Positions 37,001 through 48,531 of a DNA stretch of 64,000 bases are shown here, piece after piece (the first letter of the stretch is position 1; each line of letters begins with the position of its first letter). This DNA comes from Paludibacter sp. (GTDB taxonomy: Bacteria > Bacteroidota > Bacteroidia > Bacteroidales > Paludibacteraceae): the NCBI GenBank assembly GCA_028690665.1, contig JAQVAV010000017.1, positions 1 to 64,000 of the forward strand, read 5' to 3'. Both the position numbers and the translations under genes were made by a program. The notes below the pieces were generated by a model that searched no databases, was not told where the DNA came from, and saw only the letters and a program-made list of their open reading frames with translations.

Positions 37001-40000
37001 AATTGAAAGACGGTAGGCCCATTATTCGGGAGCATGAAGGTACAACTCTTAATCGCACCAACGTGGAATTGAAAGGACAATAATGCCGCAATGGCCGCCT
37101 CTGCAATGAACTCTTAATCGCACCAACGTGGAATTGAAAGAATACAGCAGTTTGAGAGCCTGTTAGTTGTTTGTTCTCTTAATCGCACCAACGTGGAATT
37201 GAAAGAAAACAACAGCCAGTCTTGCTGTTTGGGAAAATTACTCTTAATCGCACCAACGTGGAATTGAAAGCAATTTCAGAGTTCGAGAGCGGAAAACATG
37301 CTCTCCTCTTAATCGCACCAACGTGGAATTGAAAGGGTGATACCACATCCGCCATTGGCGAATTCAGCACACTCTTAATCGCACCAACGTGGAATTGAAA
37401 GCAGTTAACACCAACTACCCGTCAATTGCCGCAGGTCTCTTAATCGCACCAACGTGGAATTGAAATGGACGTAGGGTCATGTGTTGCAATGAATTCTGAA
37501 GCTCTTAATCGCACCAACGTGGAATTGAAATGCCAGTGCTGCAACTCCGGCTGTTATGGTTGCAACTCTTAATCGCACCAACGTGGAATTGAAATGAACA
37601 ATTAGAAAAAGCATAACTTCCAATACTTGTCTCTTAATCGCACCAACGTGGAATTGAAATAAAGGACCGCGAGGAGAAACTCGCCGAAACAAGACTCTCT
37701 TAATCGCACCAACGTGGAATTGAAATAACAAATGGACATAAACGAAAGGATTTTAAGGTTTACTCTTAATCGCACCAACGTGGAATTGAAATGGCATAGC
37801 ATTTATTGATTACATCGAATCTGATGAACTCTTAATCGCACCAACGTGGAATTGAAATACTGGTGTTGCTATTGATTCTTTGGCTATTTCTCTCTCTTAA
37901 TCGCACCAACGTGGAATTGAAATTACGTTACTATTCAAGATTTGGTCGACGTAGACACTCTTAATCGCACCAACGTGGAATTGAAATCGATTATTGGCAC
38001 TTCGGCCGAAAATTCACAAATGCTCTTAATCGCACCAACGTGGAATTGAAATTGATACAATTAATCTTGCGACGATTAAAAAATCATTCTCTTAATCGCA
38101 CCAACGTGGAATTGAAATATAATGTTTTATTGTCTGAGATAAACACTTTGAATCTCTTAATCGCACCAACGTGGAATTGAAATTACTTATTTAGTGCGTT
38201 ATTTAAAGCAACATATCCCTCTTAATCGCACCAACGTGGAATTGAAATTGCTCACAAGCTGGCTGAATCGGTATGCGTTGGTCTCTTAATCGCACCAACG
38301 TGGAATTGAAATTGTCATATTTCTGTAACGTTATAAATGATTTGATGCTCTTAATCGCACCAACGTGGAATTGAAATACTTTTTGAAGCAATCTGTTTTG
38401 CATAATCTTCAACTCTTAATCGCACCAACGTGGAATTGAAATGAGGATTATATAGCGGCTCAGGTAGCTGCAAATTCTCTTAATCGCACCAACGTGGAAT
38501 TGAAATAATGGGTAAAATGTTACTCCGAAAAAAGAACCTCTGCTCTTAATCGCACCAACGTGGAATTGAAATGATTATAAACTGGTTTCTCCGGGAACGT
38601 ACATTTGTCTCTTAATCGCACCAACGTGGAATTGAAATAACAATTAAATCGCACGGACTTTCATTGGCTATTTCCCTCTTAATCGCACCAACGTGGAATT
38701 GAAATGAAATCTGAACCGGTGAAAATAATTTATCGGTACGACTCTTAATCGCACCAACGTGGAATTGAAATCCCCAACAATCCAGTTCAATAGCAATGCT
38801 GTGTTTATCTCTTAATCGCACCAACGTGGAATTGAAATAACCTCATATACGGACACACTGCTGGTGGTTCAGCCTCTTAATCGCACCAACGTGGAATTGA
38901 AATCGCTGTATCGGCAGCCTGAACGGCCCAGTTATGCGCTCTCTTAATCGCACCAACGTGGAATTGAAATTGCGGCAAATGTGCAGCTTGTATGAGTAAT
39001 AAAAGCTCTTAATCGCACCAACGTGGAATTGAAATAGTATCTCGGCGGTGGTAAAAGTACATTAGTAATATCCTCTTAATCGCACCAACGTGGAATTGAA
39101 ATTAAATATCGGCGTTATTCACGTCAAGAAGGTCCTGAACTCTTAATCGCACCAACGTGGAATTGAAATACTTTAAAGCATCTGTTTCATAAATTTTTGT
39201 GTTACTCTTAATCGCACCAACGTGGAATTGAAATTGTATAAAAGTGACTTGAAAAAATCTTCAAAGCACTCTTAATCGCACCAACGTGGAATTGAAATGG
39301 TGATATTATCATTAAACCGATGACCGTAAATACGCTCTTAATCGCACCAACGTGGAATTGAAATTACCAATAACTTAAGGAGTTCAATTGGGTATGTAAT
39401 TCTCTTAATCGCACCAACGTGGAATTGAAATTTTATGTATGAAACCACTGTTTTCAGATGCTGATCTCTTAATCGCACCAACGTGGAATTGAAATAACTA
39501 TCCTGTTTGGAACAAAGAAGAAGTGGGTAGTTCTCTTAATCGCACCAACGTGGAATTGAAATTACTCACCTACACCGAAAAAGCGTATATTTTTAACACT
39601 CTTAATCGCACCAACGTGGAATTGAAATATACTGCTATATCTCCTATGAATAACGGTTCTACTTCCTCTTAATCGCACCAACGTGGAATTGAAATTGGTT
39701 CAGGGTTATTCTATTGTAAAGGCCTGGAATGCTCTTAATCGCACCAACGTGGAATTGAAATATCGAACATAAAATCGAAAGGATAGTTACAAACAAACTC
39801 TTAATCGCACCAACGTGGAATTGAAATGAAGTTTTTCTGTCAGGATCATAAGGGCCAAATTCAGCTCTTAATCGCACCAACGTGGAATTGAAATTCTTGG
39901 CGAACAGGAAGTATATCTCAAAGAGCTATCTCTTAATCGCACCAACGTGGAATTGAAATGTCAAATGCAGCTCGGAAGTAGAACCACTATCCACTCTTAA

Positions 40001-42983
40001 TCGCACCAACGTGGAATTGAAATTGCGACGCGACAGAGGGTGCGAGCAGATTTTTAACACTCTTAATCGCACCAACGTGGAATTGAAATTTGAATCATCT
40101 TTCTATAACGTTTGTGCAGAACCTCCTCTTAATCGCACCAACGTGGAATTGAAATTTGATTACGGTGAAAATGGAGGTGGACATCTCACCTCTTAATCGC
40201 ACCAACGTGGAATTGAAATGAGATAATAGCCGCTCAGCAAAATCTCGAAAGCTGGCTCTTAATCGCACCAACGTGGAATTGAAATTTGGGCGAAGATCCA
40301 TTACAATTTCCTGACTTGTTTCTCTTAATCGCACCAACGTGGAATTGAAATTGGAGATATGAGTGTACCGGCATCTATTACGTACGCTCTTAATCGCACC
40401 AACGTGGAATTGAAATGGATTTAACAATGTTATCCTGAGCCGTATTCGGATCTCTTAATCGCACCAACGTGGAATTGAAATATGGCACTTTGTTTGCCGA
40501 TTTAAGCGGTGTTTCAGCTCTTAATCGCACCAACGTGGAATTGAAATTTTGTTGAGGTGATCGCGGAGCAAGAGACTAAGATCTCTTAATCGCACCAACG
40601 TGGAATTGAAATAAGTCATTCCATGATATTTTCTTGTCACTAACTCCAACTCTTAATCGCACCAACGTGGAATTGAAATATACTTATAATTCATACTTAT
40701 CTGATGATTTTTTTTCTCTTAATCGCACCAACGTGGAATTGAAATAATGAAGCTCAAATAAAGTCTTTAGAAAAGTTAGTCTCTTAATCGCACCAACGTG
40801 GAATTGAAATAAATGAAACTTATCAGGCCCGAAATTTTAGCAGACACTCTTAATCGCACCAACGTGGAATTGAAATGATCAGGCTGCAACAAATGCTTTA
40901 ATGCAACGCATTGCTCTTAATCGCACCAACGTGGAATTGAAATAAGCAACAGAACTTTGGTTTAATGTCTGACTTTCAACTCTTAATCGCACCAACGTGG
41001 AATTGAAATGGGTGAAACAATACTATTTGACATCGAAGGAGATTCACTCTTAATCGCACCAACGTGGAATTGAAATATGCGATTGAAAGAAAATATAAAA
41101 TAACTATGTCTGACTCTTAATCGCACCAACGTGGAATTGAAATGAAACACTATTGTGTTTTGGTCATCTGATATTAACTCTTAATCGCACCAACGTGGAA
41201 TTGAAATCGACTTTTTGAAACTTTCCAGTGCTGAATACCATTCTCTTAATCGCACCAACGTGGAATTGAAATAAGCACAATCTGAAAGTTACGGAGATGG
41301 TACGGTTGCTCTTAATCGCACCAACGTGGAATTGAAATGACAAAAAGATTGCCGTTTTCGATGATGAAAGTTACCTCTTAATCGCACCAACGTGGAATTG
41401 AAATTGAGAAGAAAGAAAAGGCAGCTTATAACACTGCACTACTCTTAATCGCACCAACGTGGAATTGAAATTGAATTCCGGATCGCCTGAGTTAAGCGTT
41501 ACGGAAAGCTCTTAATCGCACCAACGTGGAATTGAAATACGCAAACCTAGACTTTGATGTGAACGCTCAACTTATCTCTTAATCGCACCAACGTGGAATT
41601 GAAATTGTGTAATGACAAATCCTCGAAGGTTACTGCTCGGGAACTCTTAATCGCACCAACGTGGAATTGAAATAGCTCAGCTTGTTCTATTTCCTGTGAT
41701 CTGAACTCTCTTAATCGCACCAACGTGGAATTGAAATTTCGGAGGATAATTTATCTGCGGCAGCTCTCGTTTTGTCTCTTAATCGCACCAACGTGGAATT
41801 GAAATCGGGATAATAGGTTGTTGGTTGCTCCGATAAAATTCTCTTAATCGCACCAACGTGGAATTGAAATTTCCTTCCGCTTTGTTGGCATAGTAATTCT
41901 TATACTCTTAATCGCACCAACGTGGAATTGAAATTGGATAGGTATTTATTGTTTGGGTAATCATACATTTCTCTTAATCGCACCAACGTGGAATTGAATT
42001 TTTTTTACTATGTTACTAACTAAAATCATAATTACTCTTAATCGCACCAACGTGGAATTGAAATATTGTAATTGCGCCCACGACGCCCCGCTATTCTCAC
42101 TCTTAATCGCACCAACGTGGAATTGAAATCCGGGACGAACCCCGGACGTATTGCCGTCCAATTCCTCTTAATCGCACCAACGTGGAATTGAAATTTCATT
42201 CAGTGTACGCCTCGATATGACCCCTTTGCTCTTAATCGCACCAACGTGGAATTGAAATCAATTAGATGAAATAGGGTTTCAAGAGTTAATCACCTCTTAA
42301 TCGCACCAACGTGGAATTGAAATTAAATTATTTCTGATGTATCTTTAAAGCTAATATGCTCTTAATCGCACCAACGTGGAATTGAAATTGTTTTATCAAT
42401 GTTAGCACTTTGCTGTATTAACACTCTTAATCGCACCAACGTGGAATTGAAATTCCTTATCGGAGAACTTAATAACATCTTCAGAGTTGAACTCTTAATC
42501 GCACCAACGTGGAATTGAAATAAAGAACAACGCATCTTCTTCAGCTTGACGAAAATCTCTTAATCGCACCAACGTGGAATTGAAATTGGATAGGTATTTA
42601 TTGTTTGGGTAATCATACATTTCTCTTAATCGCACCAACGTGGAATTGAAATGAGCTGAAAAAAGAAGAAGCGAAAGCAGATTTAATTCTCTTAATCGCA
42701 CCAACGTGGAATTGAAATCTCGACACATGAGGGTACGAAGTGATTTTGTTAACTCTTAATCGCACCAACGTGGAATTGAAATATATATTGTCAGGAGGTT
42801 CTGCCTGGTGACGTGTTTACTCTTAATCGCACCAACGTGGAATTGAAATACAAAAGTTTCAAATCTTCCAACTAAAAAACCTTAATTCTCTTAATCGCAC
42901 CAACGTGGAATTGAAATGATTACGGGACATGAGAGCGAAGGTAGGCTCACACTCTCTTAATCGCACCAACGTGGAATTGAAAT
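34093..42983 (+). CRISPR. Type I-B CRISPR array, 136 repeats by manual count
   Basis: The repeat is 30 bp; it begins CTCTTAATCG and ends GAATTGAAAG or GAATTGAAAT. Spacers are mostly 34-38 bp (135 in total). The leader side is at 34093, next to cas2, so newest spacers should be there. Repeats 1-51 (to 37401) end in G and repeats 52-136 (from 37437) end in T. Repeat 121 (41971-42000) has one extra change near its end. Spacers 120 and 130 are identical. After the last repeat, CTCCTTAAT near 43013 may be the start of a decayed terminal repeat. The expected 8-nt crRNA handle is AUUGAAAG or AUUGAAAU. Confidence 0.98.
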
Positions 42984-43037
42984 TCTCATGAGGATGTTCC
43001 AAAAGACATTCTCTCCTTAATTATAAAAATTCAAGAA

Positions 43038-44087
43038 CTATTTCTCAATATACAAAAGCCTTCCGGTTTGAGAATCAATATGAATCTTAAGTTTCGGGGT
43101 TGAAAACAAATCTTCTGATAAAGGCATTAACACTCCAAACTGTGGCATTAAAAAAGTTTCGTTACTAAACACCATTTTACTATCCGAAATACTAATGCTG
43201 GTCTTTGCCGGCAGAATTGTAAACAATGTCGGTTTAGCTTTCTTTCCTTTAACATCACCAGTTGAAATATTTATTTTTTCGGGATTGACATTCAGGTAAT
43301 AGGGCTCTCCGGATAAATCATCAACAGCAACAACACCCTTAAATACAGAAAAACGGAACAACACCATATTATTCATTGCTACATCCGGCGTAACACTGAT
43401 GTGCTGCCGGATAATCTCTTTTCTCGTTTTTCCAATGAACAATTCAGTCAACTGTTTCTCCATTTTATTCATTCCATCTAACATTGCTTTAAATGAAGCT
43501 CCGTCTGCTGGTAAATGTTCCAAATCCCCGGTCAGTAAACTAATACGGCTTTCACGGATACGATAAATCTGCTTGGCAGCTCCTTCAGCCAATTTAGCGG
43601 TCGAACCGGCCATCATATATTCCTCTCCGAGGGGTAAAATAACCGTATTCTCCTCCTTGTTATTCATCGTCACTTTAACCTTGGGCTGTTTGTATGAAGA
43701 ATTTGCAACAGGAACATTAACTCCGCACAACAGACCATCTGCATTTACAGAGATCTGCCCCAAAACGCTTTTTCCTTCCAATGGAATATTATAAGTCCGT
43801 GCCGGATCCGGAATCGCCTTGGATGAAATTTTAATCGTTTTTATTTTATAAGTTGTTTTTTCTTCTGTAATTACTTTATCTGTAGCTAAATATCTCTCGG
43901 AATACTGGAAATACACACCCGGAATTGTTGTAGTTTTCTCCACTTCAATATCTATATTCAATGTTGTTTTGGGCAGCGAATATACCACAGCCGGAACTTC
44001 TTCCTGCAAAGAGGATACACTTGCTTGCTGCCCGTTAATCAACGCTAACGGCAGTATAATAAGGACAAGGCTAATAATCTTTTTCAT
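43038..44087 (-). CDS. DUF4831 family protein
   Basis: A 349-residue exported protein with a signal peptide (MKKIISLVLIILPLALINGQ). It matches the Bacteroidota family DUF4831: VVYSLPKTTLNIDIEVEKTT near residue 35, YFQYSERYLATDKVI, and TILPAKTSISISDSKMVFSNE near the C-terminus. Function is unknown. It converges on the CRISPR array, and only about 54 bp separate the last repeat from its stop codon. Confidence 0.88.
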   Translation of the reverse strand: MKKIISLVLIILPLALINGQQASVSSLQEEVPAVVYSLPKTTLNIDIEVEKTTTIPGVYFQYSERYLATDKVITEEKTTYKIKTIKISSKAIPDPARTYNIPLEGKSVLGQISVNADGLLCGVNVPVANSSYKQPKVKVTMNNKEENTVILPLGEEYMMAGSTAKLAEGAAKQIYRIRESRISLLTGDLEHLPADGASFKAMLDGMNKMEKQLTELFIGKTRKEIIRQHISVTPDVAMNNMVLFRFSVFKGVVAVDDLSGEPYYLNVNPEKINISTGDVKGKKAKPTLFTILPAKTSISISDSKMVFSNETFLMPQFGVLMPLSEDLFSTPKLKIHIDSQTGRLLYIEK

Positions 44088-44179
44088 TTGTTTTAAATTT
44101 TAGAATCAAGAAATCAATTGTCAGAACACCATAAAACTGATAAAATTCAAATGCACCTATAAAAATAACAGAAGTTGTC

Positions 44180-46519
44180 TTATTTCTTCTTTGTTTTCCG
44201 TCCAAAACCTTTTTTCTTAGTTCCGGCATCGGGCTGAGCTGCAATTAATTCCTGGCATCTTTCAAACGTTAAAGTTTGAGGATCTGTTCCTTTTGGAATT
44301 TTATAATTTATTTTATTACAGGTAAAATAGGGACCAAAACGGCCATTAAGCACCTGAATTTCATTATCCGGTCCCAAAACGGCTATTAGTTTATTTTTCT
44401 CTTCTTCGCGTTTCGCTTCAATAATTTCGATGGCTCGCCCTGCCAGCACTTCCATAGGATCATCAGTTTTCGGAAGCGAGTAAAAAGAACCGTCGTGGCG
44501 TATATAAGGGCCAAAACGACCAATAGCGACAGTCATTACTTTTCCCTCATATTCCCCAAGTTGCCTGGGTAACTTAAACAATTCCAAAGCTTCTTCAAGC
44601 GAAATACTTTCAATTGACTGATCATGGCGCAGGGATGCAAACACAGGCTTTTCTTCCTCCTCCGCAGTTCCTATTTGCGCTATCGGGCCAAATTTTCCTA
44701 TTTTCACAGATAACTGACGACCTGTTTTCGGATCCACTCCCAGAACGCGTTCACCAACCTGACGTTCAGAATTTTTCATGGTATCTTCGACCACAGGATG
44801 AAACTGCTTATAGAACCTGTCAATTGAATTTGTCCATTTAGTTTTACCTTCAGCAATACTATCAAATTCTTTCTCAACATCCGCCGTAAAATTATAACTC
44901 ATAATGTCGGGAAAGTATTCTGTCAGGAAGTCATTAACTACAAGGCCTATATCTGTTGGAAAAAGTTTTGCTTTTTCTGCACCTGTATTTTCTGTTTTTA
45001 TTGCATCCGATATTTTTTCCCCTTTCAATCTCAATACATTATACTCTCGTTTATCAGCTGGCCTGTCTCCCTTTTCCACGTATGAGCGATTCTGTATCGT
45101 AGAGATGGTAGGCGCATAAGTTGACGGACGGCCAATACCCAGTTCCTCAAGCTTACGAACTAAACTGGCCTCGCTATAGCGGGCCGGACGCTGTGAAAAA
45201 CGCTGTTGGGCAAGTATTTCGGAAGGAATCAGAATTTCGCCCTTTTTCATAACCGGCAACAGAGAGTCGTTTTCTGCATCCAGCTCATCATCCGTCGATT
45301 CGAGGTATACTTTCAGGAATCCATCAAAAACAATCACCTCTCCTGTAGCGGCGAACTGACATTTACTGCCGGAAATATTAATAAATATTGATGTTTTTTC
45401 TAGTTCTGCATCTGCCATTTGAGATGCGATCGTACGTTTCCATATCAGGTCGTACAATTTTTTCTCCTGAGCAGTTCCATCTACCGCATGAACATTCATA
45501 TAAGTAGGACGGATTGCTTCGTGAGCTTCCTGTGCTCCTTTTGTTTTGGTTGTAAAATTGCGTGTATGTACATATTTCTGACCAGCCATACTGATAATCT
45601 CAGCTTTGGATGTATTTAAGGCCAAATCCGAAAGATTTACCGAGTCAGTACGCATGTAGGTTATCTTTCCTGATTCATACAACCGCTGGGCAACAGCCAT
45701 GGTTTGGGAAACAGAAAAACCAAGTTTTCGAGAAGCTTCCTGTTGCAAGGTCGAAGTAGTAAACGGCGGAGCTGGTGACTTTTTAGCAGGTTTAGTGACA
45801 ATACTGTCGACACTAAACGAACCTGATTTACAAGATTCCAGAAAAGCATAAGCTTCTTCCTTTGTCGGGAAACGTTGCTGCAGTTCAGCTTTCAACTCAA
45901 CAGGTAGGCCATTTATATCCTGAGATTTTAAAACGGCAGTAACCCTGTACGAACTTTCCGGCACAAATTGGTTTATTTCCCGCTCCCGCTCTACAATAAG
46001 CCTTACTGCAACCGACTGCACACGTCCGGCAGAAAGAGATGGACGAACTTTTCGCCATAAAACAGGCGACAATTCAAAACCAACGATCCGATCAAGAACA
46101 CGGCGTGCCTGTTGTGCATCTACCAGATTAACATCAATTGTCCGGGGATGCTTTATGGCATTTAAAATTGCATCTTTGGTTATTTCGTGAAAAACAATAC
46201 GTTTTGTATTATCTTCTTTCAATTTCAACTCTTCAAACAAATGCCATGCGATAGCTTCTCCTTCACGGTCTTCATCGGAAGCAAGCCATACCGTTTCTGC
46301 CGTCTTGGTTGCTTTTTTAAGTTCACTGACAACTTTCTTTTTATCTGAAGAAACAATATAGTCGGGTTTGTAATTATGTTCGAAATCAATGCCAATACCT
46401 TTCTCGGCCAAATCGCGTATATGCCCGAAACTGGACATAACCTGATAATCCGAACCCAGAAATTTTTCTATGGTTTTGGCTTTAGCCGGAGACTCTACAA
46501 TTACAAGATTTTTTGTCAT
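44180..46519 (-). CDS. topA: DNA topoisomerase I
   Basis: A type IA topoisomerase that relaxes negative supercoils. The 779-residue protein has the TOPRIM domain (ESPAKAKTIEKFLG, then SDEDREGEAIAWH with the acidic metal ligands), the active-site Tyr in GKITYMRTDSVNLS, and the LEELGIGRPSTYAPTI motif. The C-terminal part lacks four-Cys zinc ribbons; instead it carries repeats of the GRFGPY type (GKFGPIAQIG, GRFGPYIRHDG, GRFGPYFTC) and a basic tail (KKGFGRKTKKK), as is usual in Bacteroidota. Confidence 0.97.
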   Translation of the reverse strand: MTKNLVIVESPAKAKTIEKFLGSDYQVMSSFGHIRDLAEKGIGIDFEHNYKPDYIVSSDKKKVVSELKKATKTAETVWLASDEDREGEAIAWHLFEELKLKEDNTKRIVFHEITKDAILNAIKHPRTIDVNLVDAQQARRVLDRIVGFELSPVLWRKVRPSLSAGRVQSVAVRLIVEREREINQFVPESSYRVTAVLKSQDINGLPVELKAELQQRFPTKEEAYAFLESCKSGSFSVDSIVTKPAKKSPAPPFTTSTLQQEASRKLGFSVSQTMAVAQRLYESGKITYMRTDSVNLSDLALNTSKAEIISMAGQKYVHTRNFTTKTKGAQEAHEAIRPTYMNVHAVDGTAQEKKLYDLIWKRTIASQMADAELEKTSIFINISGSKCQFAATGEVIVFDGFLKVYLESTDDELDAENDSLLPVMKKGEILIPSEILAQQRFSQRPARYSEASLVRKLEELGIGRPSTYAPTISTIQNRSYVEKGDRPADKREYNVLRLKGEKISDAIKTENTGAEKAKLFPTDIGLVVNDFLTEYFPDIMSYNFTADVEKEFDSIAEGKTKWTNSIDRFYKQFHPVVEDTMKNSERQVGERVLGVDPKTGRQLSVKIGKFGPIAQIGTAEEEEKPVFASLRHDQSIESISLEEALELFKLPRQLGEYEGKVMTVAIGRFGPYIRHDGSFYSLPKTDDPMEVLAGRAIEIIEAKREEEKNKLIAVLGPDNEIQVLNGRFGPYFTCNKINYKIPKGTDPQTLTFERCQELIAAQPDAGTKKKGFGRKTKKK

Positions 46520-46861
46520 GTTTTGTGTTTTAAGTAAATTTCACACTTGTGAGGCTGCAAAATAACAAAATATAAAAGGATCCTTCCAAATTTTCAGGAT
46601 ATTATTTTTATTTTTTATTATTTGAGTTGGAAAAACTTGAATATTCAACAAAAAGCATGCCTTGATTGCATTGTTTTTCCAATTAGAACTCAAATACAAA
46701 CTTAAAAAACCTTGACATATAATTAGTTTATTTTCCTGATAGAACAATTTATCGAGACTAATTATTAAACCTATATTACAATATTAAATCAGGCATCAAT
46801 TTGCCGTTCCATTCTATCTGAAAACATGTATCTTCGTACATCAAAAATAAAAACATACAAA
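46520..46861. other. Divergent intergenic region between topA and the PafA-like gene
   Basis: AT-rich, 342 bp, with promoters expected for both directions. TATCTTCG at about 46829-46836 is a weak -7 box (seven of eight) close to the ATG at 46862. No RNA gene or repeat was seen. Confidence 0.35.
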
Positions 46862-48391
46862 ATGAAAAAAACAATATTCAGTATATTTATAATTACTGTA
46901 ACAATTTTTGGTATATCAGCAGCTCCAAAAAAAACAATTGAACGCCCCAAATTAGTAGTGGGAATAGTGGTGGATCAAATGCGTTGGGATTACCTGTATC
47001 GCTATTATGACAAATATGAAAAAGGTGGATTCAAACGTCTTTTAAAGACGGGCTTCTCATGCGAAAACACTATGCTTAATTATATTCCATCAGTAACGGC
47101 TATCGGACATAGCACTATTTTCACGGGAACTGTTCCCGCGATTCATGGCATAGCAGGGAACAACTGGATAGATACTGACACGGGCAAAAGCATTTATTGC
47201 ACAGACGATTCAACGGTAAATACAGTAGGTTCAACCAGTACTGCCGGAAAAATGTCGCCCAGAAGATTGCTGGCAACTACAATTACGGATGAACTCCGGC
47301 TAGCAACAAACTTTCAGTCGAAAGTTATAGGTATTTCTCTCAAGGACAGAGCTTCGATACTCCCTGCCGGACATAATCCGACAGGTGCCTTCTGGCTCGA
47401 TGATGCCACAGGAAAATTTATCACCAGCACGTATTACATGGAAAATCTTCCTGAATGGGTTACTCGTTTCAATGACTCAAAACCTGTTGACAAACTTTTG
47501 GCTAATGGCTGGAATCCCATATTACCCATAACTGAATACGATAATTCAACAGCAGATGACAGTCCGTGGGAAGGGTTGCTATCAGGTTCGACAAAACCGG
47601 TATCCCCCTACGATGTAAAAAAAGCGTATGAACTCAATCACGGCTCACTGCGCCAAATGCCATTTGGCAATTCTCTTACTTTACAGTTTGCTCAGGCAGC
47701 TGTGGACGGCTACAAACTTGGTCAGAAATCTTCAACTGATTTTCTGACTATCAACTGTGCTTCAACTGATTATGCAGGACATCTTTTCGGTCCAAATGCC
47801 ATTGAGGTAGAAGATGTTTATCTCAGACTTGATCGTGATCTCGCGACTTTTTTTGCTTATCTCGACAAAGTTGTGGGGAAAGGAAAATATCTTGTTTTCC
47901 TGACGGCTGACCATGGAGCGGCTCATGCAGAAGGATTTATGGAAGCTCATAAAATGCCAACAGGATTTTTCGGAATGAATCTGCAACAAAATATTGAAAA
48001 TGTACTTAACAAACAATTCAACACAACAAATCTGATTTTAGGCATTGATAACTATCAGGTATTTTTCAATAAGCATCGCATCGACAGTTTACGTTTAGAC
48101 TTTTCTGCTATTAAAGCGGAAACCGTTAAAACTCTGCTTACCCAACCGGGAATTCAGTACGCAGCAGATCAGGATAACTTGCCGGATACCGCAGTTCCAA
48201 TGGTAATCCGAGAAATGATGGTTAACGGTTATAACCGCCTACGAAGCGGAAGTGTTGTATTTCTGCCTCTTCCCGGCTGGCTGCCCGATTATTCAAAAAA
48301 AGGAACTACACATAGCGTATGGAATCCTTACGACACACATATCCCTTTGCTGTTTATGGGATGGAATATCCCGCACGGCTCAACCGGGTAG
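46862..48391 (+). CDS. PafA-like alkaline phosphatase superfamily protein with C-terminal frameshift
   Basis: A periplasmic metal-dependent phosphomonoesterase or phosphodiesterase of the PafA type. A signal peptide is followed by RPKLVVGIVVDQMRWDYLYRY with the first metal Asp, the Thr nucleophile in PSVTAIGHSTIFTGT, NCASTDYAGHLFGP with Asp and His ligands, and TADHGAAHAEGF. The frame stops at 48391 after NIPHGSTG. In another frame, 48388-48489 continues with VEMTDISATLAALLHIQMPN, exactly the C-terminus expected for this family. So a one-base deletion (or two-base insertion) near 48380-48390, real or a sequencing error, removes about 33 residues. The start at 46862 reveals the signal peptide. 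Confidence 0.88.
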   Translation: MKKTIFSIFIITVTIFGISAAPKKTIERPKLVVGIVVDQMRWDYLYRYYDKYEKGGFKRLLKTGFSCENTMLNYIPSVTAIGHSTIFTGTVPAIHGIAGNNWIDTDTGKSIYCTDDSTVNTVGSTSTAGKMSPRRLLATTITDELRLATNFQSKVIGISLKDRASILPAGHNPTGAFWLDDATGKFITSTYYMENLPEWVTRFNDSKPVDKLLANGWNPILPITEYDNSTADDSPWEGLLSGSTKPVSPYDVKKAYELNHGSLRQMPFGNSLTLQFAQAAVDGYKLGQKSSTDFLTINCASTDYAGHLFGPNAIEVEDVYLRLDRDLATFFAYLDKVVGKGKYLVFLTADHGAAHAEGFMEAHKMPTGFFGMNLQQNIENVLNKQFNTTNLILGIDNYQVFFNKHRIDSLRLDFSAIKAETVKTLLTQPGIQYAADQDNLPDTAVPMVIREMMVNGYNRLRSGSVVFLPLPGWLPDYSKKGTTHSVWNPYDTHIPLLFMGWNIPHGSTG

Positions 48392-48531
48392 TAGAAATGA
48401 CCGACATCTCGGCTACACTAGCTGCCTTATTACATATTCAAATGCCCAATGGTTGTATAGGGAAACCTATTACGGAAGTAATAAAGTAAGAATTTGACTC
48501 AAAAATTTCAGAGGGTGAGGGTATCTATAAA

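Noticed and set aside
34074-42728. Many short open frames on both strands across the CRISPR array, with recurring peptides such as LNRTNVELK and FQFHVGAIK
   Set aside because: They are translations of the repeat itself; the peptide repeats follow the repeat period and have no start signals.
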